Positions 26,955 through 35,277 of a stretch of DNA of 64,000 nucleotides are shown piece after piece; the first letter of the stretch is position 1, and each line of letters begins with the position of its first letter. This stretch comes from Vitreoscilla filiformis (GTDB lineage: Bacteria > Pseudomonadota > Gammaproteobacteria > Burkholderiales > Burkholderiaceae_C). Location of the stretch: the NCBI RefSeq assembly GCF_002222655.1, contig NZ_CP022423.1:2790001-2854000 (forward strand). The letters are read 5' to 3'. Position numbers and translations under genes: made by a program. Below the pieces are notes generated by a model. The model had not been told where the DNA came from, ran no database searches, and saw only the letters and a program-made list of their open reading frames with translations.

Positions 26955-27376
26955 ACCATCACCTCTCAAAAATATAAATTCACGTTAAGGTTTTTAACTT
27001 TGCGAAAATATACTCGCCGCGCTATTTTGGCACGAGGTGAGATCGCCGGTAATCATAATTGGCGCATGTTATGAATTCAGAGCGGTGCACAGTCTAGATT
27101 TGGAGCATGCGCAGCAAGCCAAGCCTCAGCAATATCAGCGAAGAAGCGTGAGACTTCGCAACACCTTAACTGATGTTGATAACAGAAGATGCCTTACGCC
27201 CCCCTACCCAGCGCGTAAAATATTCAATGTTCTGCACCCTGGTACGTTGGCTCCCTCATGAATTCCCCACCTTAGCCAAGGGTCTATCAGCAGTGGCGAC
27301 ACTGAAACGAAGCAGGTTGCATTGAGGCGCATGGTGCTTGACATGCGCAGTCGCTCGCGTAGTCTGCTCGCACACG
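26955..27376. other. AT-richer intergenic region without recognised gene
   Basis: 422 bp between the PEP-CTERM gene and pirin, with A/T-rich runs (AAAAATATAAATT near 26988) next to the PEP-CTERM start, which should hold its promoter. One 74-codon frame (27037-27261, +) has no ribosome-binding site or recognisable motif and is not called. No tRNA or clear terminator seen. Confidence 0.5.
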
Positions 27377-28096
27377 CTAGGCATCAACACGGTGCATAGC
27401 CAAATCAAACACCAACACTTCAGCCCCATGGCCACAGCCCAGGTGCAAGAGCGGTTCGTCCCGTAAGCCCAGGGCGTCGCCGGCTTGCAAGTCGTGGCCA
27501 TTGGCTTGCAGCGCACCACGTACCACCTGCACCCACACACAGCGGCCTGCTGGAATCGGCCACGATGTCTGGGCATCTCCTTCAAACCGGCCGGCGTACA
27601 ACGTCGCATCGGCGTTCAGTGTCAGCATGCCTTCGCCGCCTTCGGGACGGGCCAGGCACTGCAAGACACCTGGTGCGTCGCTCCAAGCCGGCAAGCGGCA
27701 TTGCTCGTAGCTGGGCGGCAGGCCGGTGCGACTCGGCAATAACCAGATTTGCAAGAAATGTGTCGTGTCCTGAGCGGCATGGTTGAACTCGCTGTGGCGC
27801 ACACCCGTTCCCGCCGTCATGCGCTGCACCTCGCCAGGGTGGATGACGCTGGTGTGCCCCAAGCTGTCCCGATGCGCCAGCGCACCGGACAGCACGTAGC
27901 TGACGATCTCCATGTCCCGGTGGCCATGGGTGCCAAATCCGGTGCCCGGGGCGATGCGATCTTCGTTGATCACCCGCAGGTTGCCAAAACCCATGTGGGC
28001 CGGATCGAAGTATTCGGCAAATGAGAACGAATGGTGGCTTTTGAGCCAGCCATGGTCGGCAAAACCGCGATCGGCGGCGCGGCGCAGGGTGATCAT
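27377..28096 (-). CDS. Pirin family protein (YhaK-like bicupin)
   Basis: A 239-residue bicupin. The N-terminal RGFADHGWLKSHHSFSFAEYFDP and GTHGHRDMEIVSYVLSG contain the metal-binding His/Glu set of the pirin first cupin, and TAGTGVRHSEFNH completes it. Family members include quercetinase-like dioxygenases and redox-sensing proteins; the precise role is unknown. AAGGAG lies seven bases before ATG 28096. It is divergent from a LysR regulator, a very common pairing in which the LysR protein controls pirin. Confidence 0.9.
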   Translation of the reverse strand: MITLRRAADRGFADHGWLKSHHSFSFAEYFDPAHMGFGNLRVINEDRIAPGTGFGTHGHRDMEIVSYVLSGALAHRDSLGHTSVIHPGEVQRMTAGTGVRHSEFNHAAQDTTHFLQIWLLPSRTGLPPSYEQCRLPAWSDAPGVLQCLARPEGGEGMLTLNADATLYAGRFEGDAQTSWPIPAGRCVWVQVVRGALQANGHDLQAGDALGLRDEPLLHLGCGHGAEVLVFDLAMHRVDA

Positions 28097-28159
28097 GGAC
28101 GTCTCCTTCGAATGGGAAGCCACTTTAGGACGACGAGGCTCGCCCAGGCGCGACCTCGC

Positions 28160-28176
28160 TTGAAGCGATCTTTCAA
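28160..28176. promoter_or_regulatory. Candidate LysR operator between pirin and its regulator
   Basis: TTGAA-N7-TTCAA, a perfect interrupted palindrome fitting the T-N11-A rule for LysR-type sites. It lies 12 bp before the LysR gene start (28189) and 63 bp upstream of pirin, where self-repression and pirin control could both occur. Confidence 0.45.
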
Positions 28177-28188
28177 ATAAGATGAACG

Positions 28189-29232
28189 ATGACCATGACA
28201 CCCCGCCGCAACGCCCTCACCCCCGAAGCCCTGGCCATGGTGGACACCATCGCCCGCAGTGGCAGTTTTGCCGCTGCGGCCCGCGAGTTGGGCAAAGTGC
28301 CGTCCGCTCTGACGTACTCGGTGCGCCAGTTGGAAGAGTCGCTGGATGTGCTGCTGTTTGACCGCCGCTCCCGCCAAGCTCGCCTGACGGCAGCCGGAGA
28401 AGAATTGCTGGTCGAAGGGCGGCGCCTGCTCGCGGCCATGGATGCGGTGGCCAACCGTGTGCGCCGCGTCGCCACCGGCTGGGAGACGCAGTTGACGATT
28501 GCAGCGGATGGGGTGTTGTCCCGCCTGACACTGCTGGAGTTGTGTGAAGCGTTCTACGCGCTGCGCCCCGCCCCACCGCCCCGCCATGCCGACGCCGCCC
28601 CACCGCCCGAACCCGACGCGCCTGCCGGCCCCGGCACCCGCCTGCGGCTGCGCACCGAAGTGCTCAACGGCACCTGGGAGGCCCTGGTCACCGGTGAAGC
28701 CGATTTGGCGTTGGGCGTTCCAGCGGACACGGCCAACGCGCCGGGGATTGAATCGCGGCCCTTGGGCGAGGTGGCGTTTGTGTTTGCTGTGGCGCCTCAC
28801 CATCCGCTGGCTCGTCACGCTGGGCCGATCGAAGACGCGGAGCTGCTGCGTCACCGAGCCATCGCTGTGGCGGACTCGGCCCAGCGCCTCTCACCGCTGA
28901 CGGTGAATTTACTGCCGGGCCAGGACGTGCTCACCGTGCCCAGCTTGCAAGCCAAGATCGAAGCGCAGGTGCGCGGCCTGGGCTGTGGTTTTGTGCCGGA
29001 ACCGTTGGCGCATGATCATCTGCGCTTGGGGCGTTTGGTGGCCAAGGAAGTTCGGCGTCAGCGCCAAACCACGGCGCGATTGGCTTATGCCTGGCGTACG
29101 GGAACACCGTCCAATGCGCGGAAAAGCGTGCAAGGCTTGGCCCTGCGCTGGTGGTTGACCCAGCTCGACAGCCCCGCGACCCGCCGGGCTCTGCTGGAAC
29201 GCCACAGTGGGTTGCCGAGCGATGTGGATTGA
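28189..29232 (+). CDS. LysR-type transcriptional regulator (pirin-associated)
   Basis: A 347-residue regulator: N-terminal winged helix (about 10-68, [20 protein letters not shown]) and a periplasmic-binding-fold effector domain. A Pro/Ala-rich insert of about 25 residues (near 125-150) sits at the start of the effector domain and is unusual for the family. Divergent orientation from pirin suggests it controls that gene. The gene ends inside the start of gluQ (11-bp overlap). Confidence 0.9.
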   Translation: MTMTPRRNALTPEALAMVDTIARSGSFAAAARELGKVPSALTYSVRQLEESLDVLLFDRRSRQARLTAAGEELLVEGRRLLAAMDAVANRVRRVATGWETQLTIAADGVLSRLTLLELCEAFYALRPAPPPRHADAAPPPEPDAPAGPGTRLRLRTEVLNGTWEALVTGEADLALGVPADTANAPGIESRPLGEVAFVFAVAPHHPLARHAGPIEDAELLRHRAIAVADSAQRLSPLTVNLLPGQDVLTVPSLQAKIEAQVRGLGCGFVPEPLAHDHLRLGRLVAKEVRRQRQTTARLAYAWRTGTPSNARKSVQGLALRWWLTQLDSPATRRALLERHSGLPSDVD

Positions 29233-30154
29233 GTCATCACGGCCCTATGTGGGCCGCTTCGCGCCCTCTCCCACCGGGCCGTTGCATGCAGGCTCGCTGG
29301 TCGCGGCTTTGGCCAGTTGGCTCGATGCTCGCGCCCACGCCGGGCGTTGGCTGGTGCGCATCGAAGACATCGACACCCCACGCTGCCCGCCCGGCGCCGC
29401 CGACTTCATCCTCCAGCAACTGGCCGCCTGCGGTTTGCACGCCGATGCGCCGGTGCTGTGGCAGTCCCAGCGCACCGCGTTTTATGCTGCGGCGTTGGCG
29501 CAACTGCGTGCTCAAGGTTGGGTCTACCCTTGCAGATGCAGCCGCAAAGCGATTGAACAAGCGTTGCTGGCCCGAGGCTGGCAACCTCAGCGCCATGGTG
29601 AAAAGGTGTACCCCGGCACCTGCCGCCCCCCGGCGGGCACCGTCCCGGCAGAGGACGCCGTGGGCGAACTGCCAGCGGCATGGCGTCTGCGCACCCTCGA
29701 CCCCCAAGGGGCCGATCTGATCGTCACTTGGACGGATCGCCGTCTGGGTCAGGCCCAGCAAAACATCAGCCAGACCGTGGGCGATTTCGTGCTGCGCCGC
29801 GCCGATGGACTGTGGGCCTACCAGCTTGCTGTGGTGGTGGACGATGCCGCGCAAGGCGTCACCGACGTGGTGCGCGGCGCCGATTTGGCCGATAACACGC
29901 CACGTCAATGCCACTTGCAACACGTTCTGCAACAGCCTCGCCCGCGCTACTTGCACACCCCGCTGGTGTGGGCGGCAGACGGCCAAAAGCTATCGAAACA
30001 AACCGGTGCGGCGGCACTGGACCTGCGCGATCCGCTGGCCGCGCTGGCGCAAGCCGGTCAGACCTTGGGGCTCCCTCCCCTGTCTGCCCCAACAACGGCA
30101 GACTGGTTGGCCCAAGCCGTTTCCGCCTGGACGGAACGATGGGCGATGCGCTAA
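29222..30154 (+). CDS. gluQ: Glutamyl-Q tRNA(Asp) synthetase
   Basis: A 310-residue truncated GluRS paralogue lacking the anticodon-binding domain; it attaches glutamate to queuosine in tRNA-Asp. It has the HIGH-like [13 protein letters not shown], the KMSKS-like GQKLSKQTG and the zinc-site pattern with YPCRC followed by a Tyr and TCR. ATG 29222 gives the expected N-terminus. It overlaps the end of the LysR gene and converges on mutY. Confidence 0.93.
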   Translation: MWIESSRPYVGRFAPSPTGPLHAGSLVAALASWLDARAHAGRWLVRIEDIDTPRCPPGAADFILQQLAACGLHADAPVLWQSQRTAFYAAALAQLRAQGWVYPCRCSRKAIEQALLARGWQPQRHGEKVYPGTCRPPAGTVPAEDAVGELPAAWRLRTLDPQGADLIVTWTDRRLGQAQQNISQTVGDFVLRRADGLWAYQLAVVVDDAAQGVTDVVRGADLADNTPRQCHLQHVLQQPRPRYLHTPLVWAADGQKLSKQTGAAALDLRDPLAALAQAGQTLGLPPLSAPTTADWLAQAVSAWTERWAMR

Positions 30155-30163
30155 AGCACCGCC

Positions 30164-31228
30164 TCAGCCCACACCCAGCCACTGACGCAACGGGGCGGGC
30201 ATGCCCGTCTGCGCCCACTCGGCCCGGGGCACCCAGCGCCCTCGCGGGGAACGCTGCACCAACTGCGCCATCACGGCATCGGGCCACGCGGACAGATCGT
30301 CAGGCAATCGAACATGCACCGGCGTCAACGCCCAATCCAGGTGGGTCAGCACGTGGGTCAGGGTCGGTGCCACGGTGAGCGTGCCAGGCCAACCGTGCAA
30401 CCAAGCACACAGCGCTGTCACATCGTCAAACTCCGGCCAGCTCCACAGCCCAGCCCACACGCCGGTGTCTGGCCGCCGCTCCAACCACACGGCATCGCCA
30501 TGGCACAGCCACAGCAGCGCGTGGGCGCGTTGGCCCCGGCGCAGCTTGCGCGTCTTGACCGGATAAGCCTCCGGCTGCCCCTGCGCACGCGCCACACAAT
30601 CGGACGCCAACGGGCACAGCAAGCAACGCGGCTGGCGGGGCGTACACAGCGTCGCACCCAGATCCATCAAGCCTTGGGTGTAGGCCGGCATGTCCGCCGC
30701 CACGGGCAGCAGTGCCTGCGCAAGTGCCCACAACCGACGCTCGTGGCGCACCTGCGCCAAATCGTCCCCAAACCCAAGCGCACGGCTCAACACCCGCTTG
30801 ACGTTGCCATCAAGAATCGCGGCCCGTTCGTCGAAACAAAACGCGGCGATCGCCGCTGCGGTCGAAGGGCCGATGCCCGGCAGCTCGGCCAGTTGTGCCG
30901 CCGTGCGCGGGAACGCGCCTCCCCATTGCGCCATCACCTCCCGGGCACAGCGGTGCAGGTTGCGCGCCCGGCTGTAGTAACCCAAACCGGCCCACAGCGC
31001 CAGCACCTCGTCCACCTCGGCAGCGGCCAGCGTGGCCACGTCCGGGAACCGCGCCAAAAAGCGTGCGTAGTACCCCAGCACGGTGCTGACCTGGGTCTGC
31101 TGCAACATGATTTCAGACAGCCACACCCGGTACGGGTCGCGCTGGCGCTGCCAAGGCAAATCGTGCCGCCCTTGGGTGCGCTGCCATGCCACCACGCGCT
31201 GGGCCAGATCGTCGGCGCACCCGCTCAT
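30164..31228 (-). CDS. mutY: A/G-specific adenine DNA glycosylase
   Basis: A 354-residue MutY that removes A mispaired with 8-oxoguanine. LSEIMLQQTQV gives the catalytic Glu, the HhH motif is LPGIGPSTA, and ILDGNVKRV carries the catalytic Asp. The 4Fe-4S loop shows C-x6-C-x2-C-x5-C, and a C-terminal NUDIX-like domain recognises 8-oxoG. Its ATG overlaps the stop of the dynamin-like gene (ATGA), so the two are coupled; mutM, its partner in oxidised-guanine repair, lies just beyond. Confidence 0.95.
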   Translation of the reverse strand: MSGCADDLAQRVVAWQRTQGRHDLPWQRQRDPYRVWLSEIMLQQTQVSTVLGYYARFLARFPDVATLAAAEVDEVLALWAGLGYYSRARNLHRCAREVMAQWGGAFPRTAAQLAELPGIGPSTAAAIAAFCFDERAAILDGNVKRVLSRALGFGDDLAQVRHERRLWALAQALLPVAADMPAYTQGLMDLGATLCTPRQPRCLLCPLASDCVARAQGQPEAYPVKTRKLRRGQRAHALLWLCHGDAVWLERRPDTGVWAGLWSWPEFDDVTALCAWLHGWPGTLTVAPTLTHVLTHLDWALTPVHVRLPDDLSAWPDAVMAQLVQRSPRGRWVPRAEWAQTGMPAPLRQWLGVG

Positions 31229-33201
31229 GCACCGCCCCCCAGCGCCGGGCCTTGCTCGGCACGAGCGCACAGGTCAGCCGCCAAGCGCTGGGCCTGATCC
31301 AACAAACTCATGAGCTGGGCGTCTTGGGTTTCAACCTCGGCCAACCGTTGCTCTAGGCTTTCGGTGGCGTGCTGGATGCGATCCAGCGTTTCCTTGCGGC
31401 GTTTGAAGTCGCGGCGCCGGTCTCGCAATTGGCTGTCGATCTGCGAATTGGTGATTTGATGCCAAATCTCCACCTCGCGGCTGGCCGTTTCGAACACGGC
31501 TTGCAACTTGGAACCCAGCATGCGTTGGAATTGTTCGCTGCGGATGTCCGTGCTCCCCAGACGCACCGTCTGCATCAGCCCGAAATAGCGGGCGTAGCTG
31601 CTCTCGATCAGCCCCAAATCGTGTTTGAAGCGCCCAAGATCGGGCACGGGCGTCAGCCCGAGGGTGAAGCCAAACTCGGCATTGAGCTGGGTGAACAGCG
31701 CCTGAAGCATGTCGAACACCTCGACATTGGCGCGAATCGCCGTTTCCAAATGACCTTGCAGCGTGGAACACATGCGCGCAAATGCCGCCCGAGCGCCCAT
31801 GTTGATCCAGCCCGAGTTCAGCGCCGCTTGCAAACCCTGCATGACCTCGCGCACCCGCTCATCGGACAGCGACTTCAGGACGTTCTGGTGCATGCGGCTG
31901 TGTACCGTGCGCATCGCCAGCAAGCGCGACGAGCTGCGTTCAAACTCATCGTCATCACGACCGACCCGCTCCAGCAGTTGCGCTACCCGCCCTGTGCTCT
32001 TGCCGCGCAAGCCTCGCAGTTCGAGCATCAGCTCGGCGTTGTGTCGCCGCTGATCCCGCAGGCGCCGGGTCGAATAGTCGAGGATGGATTGGACGCCGCT
32101 GACCACCGCCTGGGCCAGCACCGCTTGGCGCCGAGGCAGCAAGTCTGCGTTCAGCGCCGACTCCAACGTCGGCAAGCGGCTCTGCAACAGCCCACGCACA
32201 TCCCCTGCCAGCCGCGCTGTCAGCGCCTGCCGCGCCGACACTGGGAACACCCGTGCCCGCTCGATGCCCAAGGTCTGCGCTGCGCCCAAGCACTGACGCT
32301 CCACCGACGCGGCCTGCTCTTCAGGGGTGGCCAGCGGATCGGCCAGGGTGTCCACCTTGTTCAAGACCACAAAACAATCCAACCCCTGCCCGGCCAGATG
32401 GTGAGACCACACCTCCAAGTCCGAGCGCGTCACCCCCGTGTCGGCGCCAAGCACGAACAGGGCCGCATGGGCGCTGGGCAGCAACCCCAGCGTCAACTCC
32501 GGTTCGGTGCCGATGGCGTTGAGGCCGGGGGTGTCAATCACCACCAACCCCCGCTGCAACAAGGGGTGGGGGTAGTTGATGATGGCATGGCGCCAGGCCG
32601 GGATTTCCACCTGCCCATCGGGCGCGGTGGGCGGGTTGTCGGCCTCCGCGTCATCCGACCACAACCCCAGGGCCTGGGCCTGCTCGCGGCTGACACGGCG
32701 GGTTTGGGTGACTTGGGCCAACGCCTGGGCCAGTGCTTGCACATCGTCCGGATCGATCTGCCGACGGCGCCACAGGTCGCGCTTCTCGCGCCATTCGGCC
32801 AGCGTGCCGGAGGCGCGGGTTTCAATGGGCAGCAAGTCCAGCGTCGGCAGCTCATCGTCATCCCAAGACAGCTCGACCGGGCACATCGTCGTGCGCCCCG
32901 GCGTGGCAGGCAGGATGCGGCGCCCCGCGTCGGCAAAAAAGATGGCGTTGATCAGCTCACTCTTGCCGCGTGAAAACTCGGCAACGAACGCCACCACCAG
33001 TTTGTCGGACACCAAACGCTGCCGCAGCGCCTGCGACACCGCCGCCGCCGCCGGCGCCAACACATCGGCATCCGCTAGGAAGCGTTCCAGTTGCACCAAA
33101 TCACGGGCCAGGGCCCAGCGCCAGTCGGCCAGGGAATCCAGGCTGGTGGCCATGGGCGGCAGCAGATCCGGAGGATCAGAGGAGGGGGGGACAGACTGCA
33201 T
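31225..33201 (-). CDS. Dynamin-family large GTPase
   Basis: A 658-residue dynamin-like GTPase. The P-loop is AEFSRGKS (74-81), switch/G3 is VVIDTPGLN, and G4 is LNKVD, followed by long helical stalk segments (RRLRDQRRHNAEL and beyond) and a C-terminal coiled coil. Bacterial dynamins remodel membranes in stress or phage defence, but many are uncharacterised. Start MQSVPPSS is provisional; MATSLDSL at 33153 is an alternative, neither with a good ribosome-binding site. It sits between mutM and mutY and overlaps the mutY start, which makes it an unusual passenger in a repair operon. Confidence 0.85.
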   Translation of the reverse strand: MQSVPPSSDPPDLLPPMATSLDSLADWRWALARDLVQLERFLADADVLAPAAAAVSQALRQRLVSDKLVVAFVAEFSRGKSELINAIFFADAGRRILPATPGRTTMCPVELSWDDDELPTLDLLPIETRASGTLAEWREKRDLWRRRQIDPDDVQALAQALAQVTQTRRVSREQAQALGLWSDDAEADNPPTAPDGQVEIPAWRHAIINYPHPLLQRGLVVIDTPGLNAIGTEPELTLGLLPSAHAALFVLGADTGVTRSDLEVWSHHLAGQGLDCFVVLNKVDTLADPLATPEEQAASVERQCLGAAQTLGIERARVFPVSARQALTARLAGDVRGLLQSRLPTLESALNADLLPRRQAVLAQAVVSGVQSILDYSTRRLRDQRRHNAELMLELRGLRGKSTGRVAQLLERVGRDDDEFERSSSRLLAMRTVHSRMHQNVLKSLSDERVREVMQGLQAALNSGWINMGARAAFARMCSTLQGHLETAIRANVEVFDMLQALFTQLNAEFGFTLGLTPVPDLGRFKHDLGLIESSYARYFGLMQTVRLGSTDIRSEQFQRMLGSKLQAVFETASREVEIWHQITNSQIDSQLRDRRRDFKRRKETLDRIQHATESLEQRLAEVETQDAQLMSLLDQAQRLAADLCARAEQGPALGGGA

Positions 33202-33253
33202 CACGATGGGCGGCGATGCTAGCGCGAAACCACCCCAGACCAGCTCCCCAGCC

Positions 33254-34081
33254 TCAAGGCTGACAGCCCGGGCAGAAATAGGTGGCACGCTGACCTTGCA
33301 CCAGCCGCTCAATCGTGCCTGCACAGCGGCTGCACGCCTGACCAGCACGGCCATATACACGCACCCGTGCTTGCTGGTAGGCACCGGCCACGCCGTGGGC
33401 ATCCTGAAAATCTCGCAACGTCGAGCCGCCAGCGTCGATGGCCTCGCCCAACACACGGCGAATCGCCACCAGCAACGCCACGACCTGCGCCAGCGTCAAC
33501 GCCGAGCACGTTGTGCGCGGATCGATGCCCGCTTCAAACAGTGCCTCGCTGGCGTAAATGTTGCCCACCCCCACCACCTCATGCCCAGCCAGCAGCGCTT
33601 GTTTGATGGCCACCCGGCGCCCTTGCCACGCAGCATGTAACCGGGCTGCGCTCAGAGTCGGATCGAACGGCTCCGCCCCCAGACGGGCCAGCAAAGCCCG
33701 CGCTGGCGCCACCGACAGCCCCGCCGACCACACCACAGCCCCGAAGCGACGAGGATCGGTCAGGCGCAACAACCCTTGCGACGTCGCCAACTCAAAATGC
33801 GCGTGCGGCCCACCGGACCCCAACCGCTCACCCCACGCCAGGGAACCCGACATGCCCAGGTGCAGCAGCAGCCCACCCGCCGCCGCCCCTTGACGTGCCA
33901 AAGGCAGCCACAGGTACTTGCCGCGCCGTGTCACAGCGCCCACATCGCAGCCCACCACATCTTCTGAGCGGCAGCCGATGGGCCACCGCAAAGGCTTCCC
34001 TAAGCGCAACGCCAGTACACGTGCGCCCTCCACACCCGCCACGGATCGGCGGGTCACTTCCACTTCTGGCAATTCCGGCAT
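33254..34081 (-). CDS. mutM: Formamidopyrimidine-DNA glycosylase
   Basis: A 275-residue bifunctional glycosylase/AP lyase excising 8-oxoguanine. It starts MPELPEVEV, giving the catalytic Pro2 and Glu3; RRGKYL carries the conserved Lys; [13 protein letters not shown] is the H2TH region; the C-terminal zinc finger is C-x2-C-x16-C-x2-C. It lies 52 bp upstream of the dynamin gene and mutY on the same strand, so the GO repair pair flanks the GTPase. Confidence 0.96.
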   Translation of the reverse strand: MPELPEVEVTRRSVAGVEGARVLALRLGKPLRWPIGCRSEDVVGCDVGAVTRRGKYLWLPLARQGAAAGGLLLHLGMSGSLAWGERLGSGGPHAHFELATSQGLLRLTDPRRFGAVVWSAGLSVAPARALLARLGAEPFDPTLSAARLHAAWQGRRVAIKQALLAGHEVVGVGNIYASEALFEAGIDPRTTCSALTLAQVVALLVAIRRVLGEAIDAGGSTLRDFQDAHGVAGAYQQARVRVYGRAGQACSRCAGTIERLVQGQRATYFCPGCQP

Positions 34082-34436
34082 GTGGATCATCTTAAGGGGG
34101 ATACCCAGTTTGCGGGCGAGTCAGGCTACAATCGCACCCTTTCACAGGTCGCACGGTTCTCCCTGTTGCAGTCCCGGCCGCGCGATACTGATGAGATCCC
34201 TCGTTGATCTCTCTCTTTCCGCCAGATGCCCTGATTGCTGCTTTACCGAGCGATCCTGAATTCTGGGTGCCCTTGGGCCGCAGTCGCCTGCTCCCCATCG
34301 CCGGACAGTGAGCGCAATGCCGCTGACGCGCCTCGTGCGCTTCTTTTCTTACCACTCCCCCAACCCCATCCTGAGCCCATCGAGCGCTCGCGCTGCGGGG
34401 AGCTGGTTGTCTGTTTACCCCGCGAGGTTGTTGCCC
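34082..34436. other. Leader/promoter region between mutM and infA
   Basis: 355 bp of non-coding DNA separating divergent genes. It holds a TACAAT -10-like hexamer at 34127-34132 without a clear -35, and a hairpin GAGATC/GATCTC (34193-34198 with 34206-34211). If that is the promoter, infA has an unusually long 5' leader of about 300 nt. The composition is not protein-like on either strand. Confidence 0.45.
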
Positions 34437-34700
34437 GTGTCGAAGGAAGACCTGATCGAAATGCGCGGCGTCGTGGCCGAAGTGTTGCCCGACTCCCGTT
34501 TCAAAGTGACGCTGGACAACGGTCACACCGTCATCGCTTACACCGGCGGCAAGATGCGCAAGCACCACATCCGCATCCTGGCGGGCGACAACGTCTCGCT
34601 GGAAATGTCCCCTTACGATCTCAGCAAGGGCCGCATCACGTTCCGCCACCTGGAGCGCTACCACGCTCCCGGCGGCACAGCCTACCCGCGTCGCCGATAA
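34437..34700 (+). CDS. infA: Translation initiation factor IF-1
   Basis: An 87-residue OB-fold protein (IF-1) that binds the 30S A site. [28 protein letters not shown] and [11 protein letters not shown] are nearly invariant in IF-1; the core ends at GRITFRH. The tail ([13 protein letters not shown]) extends beyond the 72-residue E. coli form, as in the second infA of many beta-proteobacteria. Start is GTG 34437, preceded by GAGG about ten bases away. It probably shares a transcript with the downstream RRM gene. Confidence 0.93.
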   Translation: MSKEDLIEMRGVVAEVLPDSRFKVTLDNGHTVIAYTGGKMRKHHIRILAGDNVSLEMSPYDLSKGRITFRHLERYHAPGGTAYPRRR

Positions 34701-34768
34701 AGCAACCCGGCACGGTTTTACCCTTCCCCCTTTTTCTCACGGCCCTCGGTGGGCCAGGACTTTCACTC

Positions 34769-35191
34769 ATGGAAAACAAGCTCTACGTCGGCAACCTGTC
34801 TTACTCGTTCCGCGACGACGACCTGTCCGAACTCTTCTCGGCCCACGGCCACGTGCAATCCGCCAAAGTCATGATGGATCGTGACACCGGTCGCTCCAAG
34901 GGCTTCGGTTTTGTCGAAATGGGCTCGGCCAGCGAAGCCCAAGCCGCCATCAGCGCCCTGAACGGCCAAACCGTGGAAGGCCGCGCCCTGGCTGTGAACG
35001 TGGCTCGCCCGCGTGAAGAGCGTCCGGGTGGCTTCGGTGGCCCGCGCACGGGTGGCTTCGGTGGTGGTCAGCGCAGCGGCGGTGGCGGCTTCGGCGGTGG
35101 CCAACGCAGCGGCGGCGGCGGTGGTGGTTTCGGCGGCGGCTACGGCAGCGGCAACCGTGGTGGTTACGGCGGCGGCCGTTCGAGCTACTGA
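34769..35191 (+). CDS. Glycine-rich RRM RNA-binding protein
   Basis: A 140-residue protein: one RNA-recognition motif with RNP2 LYVGNL (5-10) and RNP1 KGFGFVEM (44-51), followed by a Gly/Arg-rich tail (about 87-140, repeats such as GGFGGGQRSGGG). Such proteins resemble cyanobacterial and proteobacterial cold-induced RRM proteins and bind RNA in the cytoplasm. A small hairpin (GGCCC/GGGCC, 34741-34755) lies just before the start region and could affect translation with temperature. Placement after infA fits a translation or cold-response role. Confidence 0.9.
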   Translation: MENKLYVGNLSYSFRDDDLSELFSAHGHVQSAKVMMDRDTGRSKGFGFVEMGSASEAQAAISALNGQTVEGRALAVNVARPREERPGGFGGPRTGGFGGGQRSGGGGFGGGQRSGGGGGGFGGGYGSGNRGGYGGGRSSY

Positions 35192-35277
35192 TCCAGCAGC
35201 CCCCAGGGTGACAGGCCCTGGCCGGCGTGCGACGGCTTGGCGGTGCCTAGAATCCCCGCGAACCGTCTGGAGTGATG

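Noticed and set aside
27037..27261. 74-codon plus-strand gene in the intergenic region
   Set aside because: No ribosome-binding site, no motif, no membrane or signal pattern.
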